From Gymnorhina tibicen (lineage: Eukaryota > Chordata > Aves > Passeriformes > Artamidae): a stretch of 64,000 nt of DNA. The stretch covers positions 275,148 to 339,147 of the forward strand of contig VXAZ01006320.1 of assembly GCA_013399875.1 (NCBI GenBank), written 5' to 3'. Every line of letters begins with the position of its first letter. The stretch's first letter is position 1. Positions 28,201-42,257 of this stretch are shown one piece after another. A model generated the notes under the pieces. That model searched no databases and was not told the DNA's origin. It was given only the letters and a program-made list of their open reading frames with translations. Made by a program: the position numbers and the translations under genes.

Positions 28201-31200
28201 GGTTAATTTCTTAAAGTTGTGTTTTAGCAGTTTCAGCAAGGGCTGAGATGGATTATAGGTGTTCCAAGATTTTATGGTTAAGAGTGGGCTTTTATGTGTT
28301 CAATAGAAAGACTAATGTACTAATAGTAACAAATGTATCTGATTTTAAAATTTTAGTATCCAGTAAGACAAAACTGGCTTTGCATTAAAAAGCAGCAGTG
28401 AATAAAATGGCATTAACTCCCCCTAAACCTTACATGTTTAATGGAAATGGCAGGAGTTAAGTCATGAAGGAAGAAGGTAAAGGTAAATGCTGTAAAATGC
28501 GCAGCAACTGCTAGTCTTAATTAAAAATATATATGAAAAGAACCTTGCAAAATTCATCATAACTTTCATGGTAATAATCAAGTTTGCATTTATTTGGAGT
28601 CATATACGTGAGCAGCTCCTGTGAAATGAGCATGTTCAATTGTGTGCAATATTGAGACTGAATCTCAGAAGTAAAGAAGTAAACTTCTAAGGCTGTGAAC
28701 TGGCTCTTCCTCTGGGATCTGCACATTTTACCACCAAAGCCAATGCTGACTTGAGCCTTGGAGAACCACTAACAGGAGTAACTGTTCTGTCCTGTCTGGA
28801 GCTTAGATCATATTATGTCTTGGTACTTGGATGGAGATACTGATTTTGTTTGTTTTATAGTGGTGTGTCCTAACAAAACCAAAATTGCTGTAAATGCTGG
28901 TTTTATCTTGTAAATAGAATTTTTAATTAACATCAATGTGATTTCTGCATTTATCAAATGTGATATTAAGCCTCAAAAATGACCTGCTGAGGTAACTTGT
29001 TGTTCTGTGCTCTGTGTGAGCCAGCTACCTTGTGGTAATAGGAGGATGGAAATAGATCCTTTTACTTCTGACTGTGTACTTCTGATTTCATATTCTTTGG
29101 GGACCACTTTGCTCTGTAGGTTGGGATTTTTGATTCTGCTAAATTAACTGTATCAAAGAATTTGTATTCATCTGTCTCCATTAAGAGAACTACTTAATGC
29201 CTCATGACATTGACTCATTAAAAGATAATACAGTATTCCATCAACCTTTGAAAACATCTTTTTAAATTCTTCCTATTTCGTATTTCTCTTCCAATGGCAT
29301 CTCCCAGCAATAAAGGATTACTGCCCTGAACCTGTTTTTTTTTTTGTTTCTAGCCAAAACTCATCTTCTGGAACACATTCATATAGACAATCAACAGGCA
29401 TGTGTAAGCTGCATGTCATGTCAGTGATTTTATATGACCCAAGAATATTTTGAGCTGTAGAACCTTTGAAGAATGTGATTTTATCAAGTAACAAGCCCTT
29501 CTTGTTCTGAGAGTGAGAGTCAGTTAATTTTCTCTTTTCCTTGTCTTTTTGTGTTCTTAATTGACCGGTCACCCCTTTTCCTGTACTTTTCAGCTGCTTT
29601 TAAAAGCTTCTGGGCATTTGAGAGCCTGAAGGCTTTTAGAAGTGCTGGGTGGAAAAAACCAACTCTGGTGTGATATGACCCACACTGCATCCTTGGATTA
29701 TTGCTAGCACATCCACTGTGAAATATTTTGGAAGTTGTTGCTTTGGAGGTGAAGAAACTGTTCTTCTTTTTAAGAATCACTTGATCCAGGGTTTAGGTCT
29801 ATATCAGGCAGAATCACACTCCTGTTCTCATCTGTACAAACGTTTAATGCTTTCATAAGCTTCCTAAGAGGAGAAGAAATAAGAGAAATAAGAGAGTAAA
29901 GAAAAAAGTTTCAAGTCCTCTATACAAGAAGTGCCTTTGATGCAGCTGTGTGGCTTTCTTGATTAAATCTCCTCTTTGGCTTTGTTCCCGAAATTATCTC
30001 TGCTGGATGAGCACAGCTGGGTAAGGAGTTGTCAGCGTTCCCCGGACTGGTACGAGACACCTTTGCATCTCAGCGTACTGCAGCAGGACGTGCTGATTTC
30101 TGCAGGGCTGCGAAGAAACCCGCTTTCATCACTCTCAGAACCTGCAGCAGGAAACTGCTCCTGATCCTGGTTCTTTTTCCTGTTCAGGATGTGCTTCACA
30201 GACCTCCTCTTTGGGTGTAGGGAGAGTGGTCCCAATCGTACTTCTCACAGAGGGAAGACCACAGCATGAATATAAATAAGTGGCTTTTGCCTCTAGTGTG
30301 AAAGGTTCTTCTAACAGTTGAAGAGACCAAACCAAATTTTCTTTCTATTCTTTACCCTCCCAAACTCCATTTTCTCCATAGCATGGTTGCTAAGGAAGAG
30401 CGGAGGAAGCTGCCTGCATTTTAATAGCAGCCGTTGTTGCTTCAGTAGAGAAAAGAGGTAGTGGAATGTGAGATAGTCTCAAGCAGTAAAGAATTAAACT
30501 TCTGCTTAACTCTCCCTTTGCGCAGGCTTGCTTCAAGCTGTTCTTTAAAATGCACTGAGATGAACAGAACCGTATGGCTGCTGCTCCCAACAACAGTGGA
30601 TGCTTGCAAATTGTGAGGATCAACAGTATATCTGCTGCTTCTCCTTCACCCCACAGAGGGACACGAATTTTTGGCATCCCCTTCCCAGGGCAGCAAACTG
30701 TCATATAATCCCCGCAGTTTGGGTGTCATTTACAGTCTGCTTCACTTAAATGCTTCTCTGTTAACTGCACAGTCTGCTTAAATGCAAAGCCAGCATGTAT
30801 TCCCATCAGCAGTTAGTGGATTAAAATGCTGTTAGGCTCAGAAAATTGCCTTTAAAAAAGGCCCAAAAAGTTAGCTTTTCTTTGTTGGTAACCCCCATTC
30901 TAGCACATTCTGTGTGGTGTGGGGTGTGTTGTCAACAGCACCAGAAAAATACAGCTCTAAAACAGAAAATGTAATCCACCTCAGCAATTTCCGTTATCGA
31001 AAATAATTTTGACCGTTGTATACTCACTCACTGATCACAAACTATTATAGCTGACTTTTTCTTACAGCTTCTTGTGGACACTACAAATACTTTGGTACAC
31101 TAACAGCCCTTTGCTGCTTTTGTACAGAAAGATGTTGCAACCCGAGTTTTACAGATGCTGCCCTTGCTGGTGAATCTAATCTGGCTTCCTGTTGAAGCAT

Positions 31201-34200
31201 GAAAAATCTAATGCAAGTCAACATTTGTTTTGTAAGCTGGCACAGCTGAAAAATGCTCAGAGACCATTTTTTGGTGTGAGGGATAGGTTTTCTTACCACA
31301 TCTCCAAGGGACTGAATTCAGAAGGACATAGCTTCCACAGAAAACAACAGCTGGTGTGCTGCATATTCAAAAGCTGAATTTGGCATTTGCTTCTGGTCAA
31401 ATGTGACTATTTAATCAGAAAGTAGGAAAAAAATTCTCTCCTTAGTGTAATTAGAAGGGCTGCTGGCCGAGTGGTAAGTGGAAAGGTGGCTTCATCCTTC
31501 AAAGCAGTAGTTACATGGCGCTGTGATATTTGAGTTAGAGGTCCCAGTTCTGCACAAACAGCTGTGCCAGTTTTGTTCAGCAAATACCCCGTGTCATCAA
31601 AGTTGTCTTTTATTGTTGCATATTATAATTAAGTTGATTGCATGCAGGCCGTTGCATACGGTGTTAGACACATTGGACTGAAAAACTGGAAAGTATGTGT
31701 GGGCTGCAAATGGTGGCCTTGTGCCACATCTCCTTAGTCCCTGGTCTCCGACCCTCACAAAGTAAACTTAGTGAGACCTGCTCAGTGCTAGGCCAGTGAA
31801 AATTCTCCTGAAATACCTTTGTCACTACAGAAGGGTAGAGGTGTTGAACTAACTGGCAAGTTCCCATCCCAGCTTGTGCTGTATTAGTGCTTTCTTGTGA
31901 ATTAACAGGATGCTGTAGCCGCTCAGTGCTTTCAGAATGGGCTCTGCAGAGGTGCTGAACAATGTACAAATAAATGACCGTGAGCCCTTAGGAGCATTAA
32001 ATTGCTTTTTTCTGCTTTTACTTACGCTTGTACTTTCCTCAGCTTAGATAATGAAGTTAGGCTAATTTCACTTGTTCTTCAGTAGTTTCTCTTCCTAATC
32101 ATCACATGGTTTATTGATTGGATAAATTCTTCTGTCAGGCAGACTGCTTTCACTGAATTTACAAAATTGATAAATCACATTTGTGAGCATACAGCCTTTC
32201 TTATTAATGCGCAGTTTATGTCTTGCATTCTCCCATTTTGCAAGGGTATCCCAGCCCGAATTCCAGGGAGTTCTGCCTCCCTCAGTCCCTCTATAGGGTT
32301 TCATTTGGCTCTAGCAGCCTTCCTTCCTTCCTGCTCTGCACTGCTGCTCATGCTGTCCCAGTTGTAATCCACCATATGGCTGTGCTTAATCATTACCTTG
32401 GTTGGGTGACCTTAAGTATCGCCTGGGATTCCTTAGCAGGAAAGGTTTTGTAGAAATGTGAGCACAGACTCCCTTTGGCAGTAAGTCTGTATTCAGTATA
32501 ACATGCACAAGGTCTCACCACAAGCTGCAGTTCACAGCCGTGTGCTTCTTCTCTCTAGTTTTCAAAAAACAGGAAATGCAGAATATTTTTTTAATTTACT
32601 GTCACAAACCTGTCCTGGGATGTGACACAGTTTTTGAAAAGATGTTTTAATTGTATTTTTCTCTGTTGCAATGCTGAGATGCAGAATCTGCAGTCTAGTT
32701 TCTGCAGTAGTTCTAGTCACACTACTAAATGCAGTGTGGTTTAGAAATAGAAGGGGCTTTCAGATATGTATGTCTAAGGGCAGGCACGCTGCTGCAGATT
32801 TAGATGATGAGCTGCAAAAAACAACTTAGCTCATCATAGATATTTGTTCTTGTTTCTGCTTGCTACTAATGCACCCCTGAACTACCACTAGAGTTGTAGC
32901 TGTCCTGATAGTGACTATGGGTGCAGGCTCTGTATATTAATTATATACTGTTAAATCTGAGCTGCCACCAGCCGTGAGTAGCTGGTCCTGGAATATGCCT
33001 GTGGCTGTTGAGAAAGTTTTGTGCTAAGATGAACAAAAAATAATCATGACATGCTGTATTTTACTAACTCTGTTGGTAGTAGCTTTATCACAATATTATT
33101 TGTCATTTAATACATCTCCCACCACCACAGTTCTTCTCTACTCCTCTTAAACTGCTGGCAGTGGTCCTCTATCCTAGCTCCTAGATTTCTCTGGAATGTT
33201 TTACTAATTCTTGGAACAGTCCATTAGTGATATAAAAACATTGTTCAAAATTTAATTGGGAACGTTTCATACTTGTGAAATAAATGAATTATGCCCAGTT
33301 TTGAGTGGGAAAATCTGACAAGCATACAAATCCCACAAAATATTGCATATAGTAGAAGGGCACCAGTTTGGAACTTACTTTCTAGCCAGCAGTTATGCAC
33401 TGCCCTTTATATGACCTGATCTATTCTTAATTTGAAAATTAATTTCCAGGTTAAGTACAGGGATAAAGGAAACAGAGGATTGTCCATTAGTGATTGAAAG
33501 ACTTACACTTCAGTCTGTCTTAGAGTAGCTTTGAATTTCTCTGGTCATTCTAGACCTTTGGCTGAGCTCCATGTACAACAGCCTTGGATTGGCGCTTGGG
33601 ACATCTGTTAATCTATATATAGGATTCACACACTTGCACATGTAAACAGGTGATCTCCTAAATATATGAAATGGCATTGGGAACTCCAAGTACTTAGTTA
33701 AGCCAAAACGTATTCAGAAGTGAGCTGAAATAATCTTTTTTGCCCTCCTCCCTGCCACGAAAATAAGCTGTATTGGGGAAAAAAAAGTACTTTATGGCTG
33801 ATTATAACTTGTCCTTAATATGTATTTATGTGCATTCATAAATTCCAGGAATTACTTAGTCTTACAAAAAGGGTCCTGAAAATGACTTTTTTTCTATTCT
33901 CCAGTTTAGTTCTCTTGACAGTTTCTTTCTGTGAAGGGACATAGGGTTTAAAAATAAAAGGTGCATATAGTGGATAGAGAAAACAGGTAGTAGATTGTAA
34001 CTAATAAAGAAATAAGATACATTTAGAAAGTTCATAAGGGAGGCTGCAGTCAGCAGGGGAATTTTAAGTCATTTGATGAAGTCTCTAGCAGTCTGACTGA
34101 GATTCATTTCTAATAAATCTGGGAACAGCAGGGAGACTTCAGAAGAGCGAAAGACCAATAACATTTTGCATCACTGCTGACAAAGGGTGAGTGAGTAAAG

Positions 34201-37200
34201 AGTGGCTCATCTGCTATCAGTTCCAGGAAAAAAACCTATGGAAAATTTTATCAAGAACTGAGGTGGTATAAGAATAGCAGTATAATCGCGCTGATCAGCT
34301 TTTCGGTTTGTGAAAACAGGTCTGCTCAAATGTGATTTTGTCATTTGGATAAGTGTGATTTGGTTGCTAGGGGGTTTGTCTGGGTGGAACAGATTTTTAT
34401 AACATCTCTGACTTAGTAGTGTGGTGTATTTTGGTTTTAAGAGGTATATTTGAATTTAACGAAGTACTGCTTAATTGGATTAAGAACTGGTTGTAATCAT
34501 AGAAAGCAGAAAAGCGTTTCTGGTTGAGATCAGCTTGATGCAGTCTGGAAATACATGCAAGAGATTGTAACAGTGTGGACAGAACAAATACTAGTGGAGG
34601 AATAAATAATGACATTAAAAAAAATGGTTTAGATCATTTAAGCCAACTGAGACAGTTGAGCAAAATGCACATTAATACAGATGACAATACAGGTGTGCAC
34701 CCAGGAGCAAAAAATGCCAGCCACACCTGTGTGGGGGAGTTTTTTGCTGAAAATCCCTGACTGGGAGGTGAAAGGTAAATAGTAGGTGTAGTTAGAAATG
34801 TGAGGGAAGGTAGATGGTTGTAGCAAGTAAGTGGCAGAAAGGGCTAACATACGTTACTAGATGTGCAAATAGGAAGACATGAGTAATAATAAGATTGTCT
34901 GCACTTAAAGCTAGGGAGATGGACCTGATGCTATAGGTCTGTGCCTCATCTGTATACATTTAGTAAGATGTGCTAATTTAGGGTATGGATATGAGTCCCT
35001 AAACAGCTCAGTAGTAGAAGTAATGCCATGCAGTGAGAGATTTAATGGGCAGAAATCACTTAGTGGCAGTATGCTGTTGGAAGGATGAAGTCTAACTCCC
35101 ACCTTCAGTGCTGGCGAATACCTGGTGTCCTGGTTGTTCCACTTCAGCTCCTGGCTGTGTGGTCATCCTCTTCAACTTACGAACCAAAAACTGGTGCCTG
35201 TTGTGACTGGGCTGTGGTTTCTGTCATGTCAGTGAGTCCAGCCACCAGTCAGGGGGACATGAGAGGGGATGGGGGGAGTGAGAGATTTGACACTGTCTCA
35301 GCAAGGTGTTAGATCAAGTGCTTCTGTAGATTTGGGGTTTGATAACCTCAAAAGAAGCTCTGTGAGCAGGCCGGCTGTGAGCTGTGTTAGCCCTCACGCT
35401 AGCACAGAAGTAGGAGTCCGATCTCATGCTGGGTGGGAGGAAGAGTCTGAAACTACCACTTCTGTTTGCAGTTTCACAGCCAAATGAAGGGCCTGTTCCT
35501 TCCCCTCTGTGTTCCCTCCTCCTCCTTCTGGCTCTTGGCTGATCCCACACAGAATTACCATGGTGCTCTGTACATCCTCCTCCCCTCTCTCACTTCCATG
35601 TACTAACAGAAAGTAGTTTCCTGCCCGGGATCCATATATTAAGAAATCATAGTTTGTCTTAAGAAACAGAAGAGAGGTGAGTTGTTTGCACACTGTGTGC
35701 ACAGAGGTACTTCCACAGGTAGGAGGTACCCCTCTCACTGTCATAAACCGTTTCAAAGAAAGGGACATCAAGAGTCAATGGAAGTGGAAGCCAGACAAAT
35801 CCAAGAAGAAAATGAAGTGTGTGTTTAAGTGGGGGTGATTAGGTGCTATGGAAACAACCATAGGAAGGAAGAGATGGATCTCTTTTTTTATACATACGAA
35901 GACCAGAACCCTTATTGGAAGATGTATCTTAGTCAAATGCAAACTGCAAATAGGAGGTTGAAAGAAACAGGTAAAATGTGATGATGTCTGTTGGTAGACA
36001 AAGTGGCATCTTCTTAAATTTTTTGATCTCTGCTTTAGGGGGAGTGTACACTACGAACTTGGATATAATGTATGAAATTAATGTACTGGACAAACAAAGT
36101 ACTTAGGAAAAGAGGCATAAGGGTTATAATGGGATTGCATGGTTAGACTGTAGAGCACTTTTGCTCTGTAGTGGTTCCACTACATTCATGTGGACTTTCA
36201 TTATGTGGACTATACAAAAGGCATAAGCTTGATAGAGAAATTCAAATTAAAACAGGGGAGATGAGATGCCTTGCCATTCATTTTATAGTATTTTATGTGG
36301 AGTATACTTAGGAGTTTGGGCTTGATTGCAAGTGGGATTCAGTGCTACTCAGGCTGTCCTAATTTGAGACGTGTGTGTCTACAAATTCTTGTGAATTTTT
36401 TCTTCAATTTTGAAAGGTTACTTTCATATGGAAGGTGTCTTTGACTGTAAGAACAATCTAGAATGTTGCTTTGATTCTATAGTTTAAAGGGAAACTGCTG
36501 TTATGATCTAAATGTTGAAATTATGACTATTCCCAGGGATTTGCACTAGAAAAAAACCCAGCTAATTGCATTTCACACAGGTCTGTCATGAATATGTTCT
36601 GTTATGCTAAAATAAATAGGAAAAATTCTAGTGATAAGGGGATTCCTCCTGCAGTGGAAGGACACTTCTAGGTGTATCCGTGGTATTTCACTTTCACGAG
36701 ATGTTTCTGAAGGTGAATTTCTGAGCTGAGGAAGGAAATCAGCCTTGTAATTTAGAGTAACGACCAACAATTTTGACGTATGGTTTAATCTGCACATAGT
36801 AATTAGAGTTTTCAGGAGTCATTAGCAGCTGGGGTGTCACTCTGTGTTTATTGGAGGACTGTCAGCTGGTGTTTCTCTTTGTTTGTTTTTTAATATTAAT
36901 GGTTTGGAAAGCAGTTGGTGCTCTAGAAAGAACTGAGAAACAGGCCTGGCTTTGTGGATTTTTATCACCCTGCCAAGACCCTGCGCAACTTCCTCTCCCC
37001 CTGGCTGCAGCAGCCTACGGAAACCTGACTGCTGGGGGCCACTTCTGCAATTGCAGCAGGGCAGAGCAGCAGGGTGGGAGGGGGGTCTTTTCCTTCTGCT
37101 GCTCACCAGTGCCTTGGCATCCAAAGAAGAAAACGAGATGCATTTGAAAATGTCTCTTCGGTTGTTTCTTGCACTGATGGGTTTCCTTCTCTCCCCTCTC

Positions 37201-37215
37201 TCTGCTGTCGTGCAG

Positions 37216-37281
37216 TGCTGCAGTTGAAGCTCCAGCAGCGACGCACGCGGGAGGAGCTGGTGAGCCAAGGGATCATGCCGC
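37216..37281 (+). CDS. MRTFA: MRTFA exon: RPEL1, first part
   Basis: This 66-base exon encodes LQLKLQQRRTREELVSQGIM followed by Pro, the N-terminal part of the first RPEL actin-binding repeat. RPEL1 here reads RRTREEL, lacking the Pro of the RPxxxEL consensus, as I recall also for mammalian MRTFA. The acceptor follows a strong pyrimidine tract ending in gtgcag; the donor is c/gtaagt. Two bases complete an upstream codon (Val if the previous exon ends in G), so the 5' intron is phase 1; one base is left over at the 3' end. The ATG at 37276 corresponds to the start of the shorter annotated mammalian protein; starts upstream restore the full RPEL1. The frame also stays open upstream through the acceptor to about 37074, but without an ATG. 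RPEL1 binding of G-actin keeps MRTFA cytoplasmic and inactive. Confidence 0.95.
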
Positions 37282-40200
37282 GTAAGTACCAGTTCAGTTC
37301 TTTCCCCTGGTGTTTTTATGCATGTTTTTTGGTGGAGAATGGTTTCCCAGATGATTCGAAAGATCAGGTTCTCTGCTTCTGCATGGAAAACATCATATGA
37401 AAGAGCCCCACCCTGTCCCACCCAGCCTGGTCCTTCTGAAGTGTTGGTGCCACCTCCGACACTGAGGAAGAGGGTAATGGCTGCAAGCGCAACTGTGCTG
37501 CAAAACTAGGCTTGCATTTCATCACAATGCACCGTCTTCGGGAGAACATGCTATGTTAGAAGTGCCTTATATACTTGACTCCTGCTGCTAATCACTCTTC
37601 TAACAGGCTTCCTGCCTCTGCACTTTCTGTTCTTACAGTGTGTCAGCTCCCCAGACCTCTGAGGCACTTGTAACTTTGTGTGGACGTATTCCGTAAACTG
37701 ACCAAACCCAGGCAGTGTGTACAAGATGTTAACCAACTAGGGGCCCTCTTTTATGTTTGTAGCTAGAAAACAGCTAGGAAGAGCTCTGTGTGCATCAGCC
37801 ATTGCCGTTCTTGCAGGGGAAGGCAAAATCTGTGGAGGCAGAGAACGTTTACTATTCTGGGTAAACAGAGAGGATCTACCCTAAAGCCAAACTTTCACTG
37901 TCAGATTAGCGTTGGAGAAGGTATTTTTCTGTTTTGTTCCCCTCCTTCCCCCAAAAATGCAAAAAAGGTATCTGACAAACAGTTTTGTCATGCTTTGGTA
38001 CCTCTGAACCAGATGACTTAGAGGTAACAATTTGAAGCAAGACCACACAGCAAATGTTTTGTTTTTGAGGTCCTTTCAGTCTCATGCAACAGCTGTAGTA
38101 AAAGGCAGTGGATCAGGTATGTGTTTTCTTCTTTCAAAAGCTTTCCTGCTTCCCTGCTTCAGAAGGTTTAATTGAAGATGGTGCAGTAACGAGGATTTTC
38201 TCATTTCTTCTGTTTCTGGGGTGCACACTGTAATATGACACAGTGGTGTGACTTAGGCTTTGCTGAGGGCTGAAGGTTAGACTGTCAGCTCTCTCTCTGA
38301 GTGAAGAGAACCTGTCAGCTGAAGTGGCTTGCTGGATGGCAGTAATGTTCTCAAGAGGTTTCTGGGACCTGCTTAAAATTATGTTACCAAAGCAAAAAGA
38401 AAAGATTGTCCTGTCTGGATATATCGTGTCTGTTGTCTATTTTTTAACCTGGGGAGCTTGTATACAACCTTCTACATAATACACGTACCTGCTTTTGGAT
38501 GAAAGACTAGTGTCCCAGTGGCTGTGCCTTTTTACTAATGCTTCTCAGAAGAAGATGTTCCTGACTTCTTTGTGGTCTCCTGCTTTAGGTGGATATGTAT
38601 GCAAATACTTTATTAACTTATGTTCAGTACTGGCTTTCTTCAAAGTGTGGCTGGCCAAACTTGTGATTCCTGAGAGGGGTCTGTTTTACAGGCCTTTCGA
38701 AAATGAGGCCCTTGCAAGTAATTCAAGTAAGGCATCCAGAATAATTAGTGAGTCTTAAATTTGTTTAAAACATAGCCTAAATTACTAGTCTTTGCAGATT
38801 TGTGCCCTTCATTACTTCGTTTATATCTCTTACATGTGAGTTTTGTGACGGACCAAAGGAAAACACTCAGTGAAATATCACTGTGAAAATACTGGCAACA
38901 CGTGAAAAGGTCGTTTCTGCAATGGAGAAAACCTACTTTAGCACATCTGTTCTAAACATGATTTGGAATTAGTTCCTCCCAAATAATGGTATCATTTACC
39001 CATACCTGCCAACTGGAAATAACCGCACATAGGGAAATGTTTAAAACATAATTTGCCTGGGCCATTTTTGAAGAGAAGATCAGATGTGAGATGAACTGTG
39101 ATACTTAAAGCAAAAGTCCCATTTTTAACCTGAGAAGTACAGAGGATGACTAGGGACCGTGTTCCTCTGGAAGGCATCTCAGAGCCACGACAGCTTTACT
39201 TCTACTTCCAGGAGTTCCAGAATAGACATTTTTACTAGTGCTAGGAATGTGTGGGTATCCTGTATTCTTTCTTCTCTCTGGCCTGTACCTCTTGTCTGTG
39301 AAAACATTTAGGTTCTTAATCTTGTTCTGCTGTCATCTGCTGCTGAACATGTCTATGCTGGACTCGTGTGTCCCTCTTGGGTTTGTTAGCCAGGAACGAA
39401 GCCCCACACAGTCCTTTATGATGATTCAACAAAAGTATAGAAGTTGGAATCCAGAGGATGGTTTGGTGCTGAACCAAAAGAGCTGGATTGCTCTTTCCAT
39501 GTCAAATGCTGGTTGGCTTCTTTTCTTTCCTTTATTTTCCATCTGGAGAGTCTTAACACTCTTGAGAGAACTGTGATGGCTGCGGTTCTATCTGCATTAC
39601 AGCTTGTGTCAGGAATGTGCTTTTGAAATGAAGCTCCTGATTGCACCTGCCTACTGTACCTTGCTTTGCACCATAAAATGAAGTTTGAGAGCTGGATTAA
39701 ATTGGAACGAAAGTAAAGTGGAAAATATTCTGCCTAGAGCTAATATGCATTCAGCCCATGGGACCAGACTACGGCTTGTCTGGCACCACACCTCCAATTC
39801 ACCTTCATATCCAGAGTCATATTCCTCAGCATCGACTGTGTTTCTGTTTTGGTCTTACTGTGCTTTGCTACATCTTCCTTTAGCTTAGCCTGTGATACAG
39901 ACCAGTTCCTGTATATCTTGAGGCAAACAGCCATGGAAAAATCCATGAGCCAAGTGTGGGAGAAGTGAAAGGTTTTGTTTTACATTACAAGTTATGTAGT
40001 GTGCAAACTCCCCTTGGTACCTTTGGTTCTCCTGACTGAATCTAAACCCCACATAAGATTTATTCTGCAAACTGGTGCTCTAAAAGAGAAATTTCATTGC
40101 AGGCTTCCATCAGCACAAGGTTTTTGGACACTGTAAATATGAGGAGTGGGAGATGACACGTTTGTGTCACCTTAGAGTGAAAGTCATGCTACTCCTGCTG

Positions 40201-42236
40201 TGCTTGTTCCTAACAGAACAGGGAATTGCTTGCTTTGTCCCATGTGGAATTTTGTTTATATGATAGAGTGGAAAGGCAAATGTTTCAACATTTTTTTACC
40301 AAGTACACTTAATCTCACTTAAATAACCTTCCCAACCCACCAGCCACCTACAGTAGGACTTCGCTCCACTGAAAGATTAGTGTATTGTAGTAAGAAATAA
40401 AGCATTTCTAGGCAGTGAAAGAGGATTCAGAATAATTGGGTTTTATGCTTCATTAATTCTTCTTGCTTTCTGTTACCACTTTGTGTAACCTTTTACGAGT
40501 AGCAGGATTCATTAGTTGAAGATTAAAATTCTCAATTGCCCTTAGAAAAAATGTGGGAAGCAAGTCTTTACCTGCAGCTGACATACCTGTGATCTGAGCT
40601 AGAATGACTGTATTTTGAAAATAGGAGAGCTGAGTTTTTACATTTATTCAGGTTTTGGCCTATTTTCTAACAGTGCAAATAGACAAGCCTTTTTGCTATT
40701 TGCATTTTTTTGTAGCTATGCAGAGATGATTTTCATCTTCTTGTCCTCACAAAATGCAAGTTAAACAAAATCTGCTGTCTGTGCTCAACTCTTTGAACTC
40801 TGTTGTGCTGTAGAAGAACAGTCAGATGCTGTCATTTTTTATTGTTGAATTTAAAGGTTACGGCTATTGTAAGGTTTTTTTGGGAAATATTAAACACCCC
40901 ATTTTTCACCTTTGAAGAGAATATTTAAAACAGTAGCTAATGCACATCTGAGTAGAAAGTTATGTGGAAAGTATCTTCAACTAAAACAGCAAAAATTTTT
41001 AGGTGAAAGACATTTGGCAAATGTAGCAATACTCTGTTATGCAAAATATGTGGCTCTTTTTCTCTTTTGCAAGATGTAAAGCTTCACATGCCCTTTGTTT
41101 TATCCATCAGGATTGTGATCTTTGGCTTCTGACTGCAAACACAAAACACAGGCAAGAATGCAAGGTCATCATGTGGCACAATCCTGCAGGAAAGCTGTTT
41201 TGACCATCACTTCTATCTAACCAGGCGAAGCAGAAGTAGATAATTTCTGGGCATGTGCCTTGTGTTGCTCTGTAGTAGTGCTTCGTGAGTCTCTGAAAAA
41301 TGTCACAGGCATCCTTTGAAAAGGGCATTGTGAGCACTGAAAGCTAGAAGGAGGGTAGCTGCTGTACAGGCTGAGAATTTCCAGGAGCTTCTTTCTCACT
41401 TCAGTGTGTCTGATATTTGCCAGTTTTTGTGCCCAGCTCCTCTGTATGTTTGTGTTCCGGGATGCAGAGCACATGCCTGTACGTAGATCCAAAGAGGATG
41501 GAATCTGTGCACGGAGGTTCTAATGGGATTGCTTTTACAGGTGCTGAGGTGTTTCCATGCTCTAGGTCTGTGCTACCGACCCTCTGGTGCAGTTTTTGCT
41601 TGGACGTGCAGCCTGCTGGATGCTCGAGCTTATTTTGGAGTACGAGTGTATTTTATCCTCAGACTCCACGAGGGGAATGTGCTGTGGTTCAATTGCAGCA
41701 TGTCAGACAATTAGAAATTATTGTGATACAGCAGGCATTCTCATGATTGTCATCTCATTAGGCCTCTCATATCACTAGCTGCATTTTTTTCTAGCCATAA
41801 CGTTAGTGGATAAAATTTAATATTTGTTATAAAACTAAAACGCAGTATTTGCTTTTTGCTGAGTCTGTGAGACATTGCTTAAAATGAATTCTAAAGGAAT
41901 TGCTATTTACTGGGGGCAGTTGGTGACTTAAGGGTACAGAACACAGGTTGTGCTTTGGCATATCAGTGTTGATCATCATCTAGACAAAGCTTGTAGTAGC
42001 TGGTCTTCTGCATCCAGCACAGCCATCATCACAAAAACCTAAGGATCTTTGAGGTACTGAATTCAGGAAGCAAAGTGCTTGCCACCTGTGAGTTTCCAAG
42101 GTTAAATCATGTCTCTAGACTTCAACATCTCAACACCAAGATGTAGCCATACATCCACACTTGTGTTTGTGTGGGGTAGCTGAAAATGCTGTTTCTACTT
42201 TAGCCTTTAACTGATAGTCTAATCACTTCTCAGTTT

Positions 42237-42257
42237 AAAAAAAAAAAAAAAAAAAAG
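42237..42257 (+). repeat. Poly-A tract (A21)
   Basis: Twenty-one uninterrupted A. No processed pseudogene or LINE end is recognisable immediately upstream, so a retroposition origin is not supported. Confidence 0.8.

Larger units (their letters stand above)
1..37215 (+). other. MRTFA: MRTFA long 5' intron (3' part)
   Basis: More than 37 kb lies upstream of the RPEL1 exon, and I find no convincing coding exon in it on either strand. Open frames are short (mostly under 130 codons), without recognisable domains and scattered over both strands, as expected by chance in AT-rich DNA. The RPEL1 exon opens with two bases that complete a codon, so an upstream phase-1 exon must exist. In mammals a very short N-terminal exon precedes it; no such exon is visible here, so it probably lies upstream. 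Within this stretch I can support only an N gap in a T tract, low-complexity tracts, one CR1 LINE fragment, one CR1 tail, a G-rich motif and an inverted repeat, listed separately. The remainder is unannotated intronic sequence. Confidence 0.8.

Noticed and set aside
31455..31530. tRNA-like stretch (ctggccgagtggtaagt, similar to a Ser/Leu tRNA D-arm)
   Set aside because: No B box, anticodon stem or acceptor pairing follows at tRNA spacing; chance similarity.
36837..37421. 194-codon open frame on the - strand overlapping the RPEL1 exon
   Set aside because: It is a shadow of the GC-richer sequence antisense to MRTFA, with no recognisable domain; the + strand exon explains the region.
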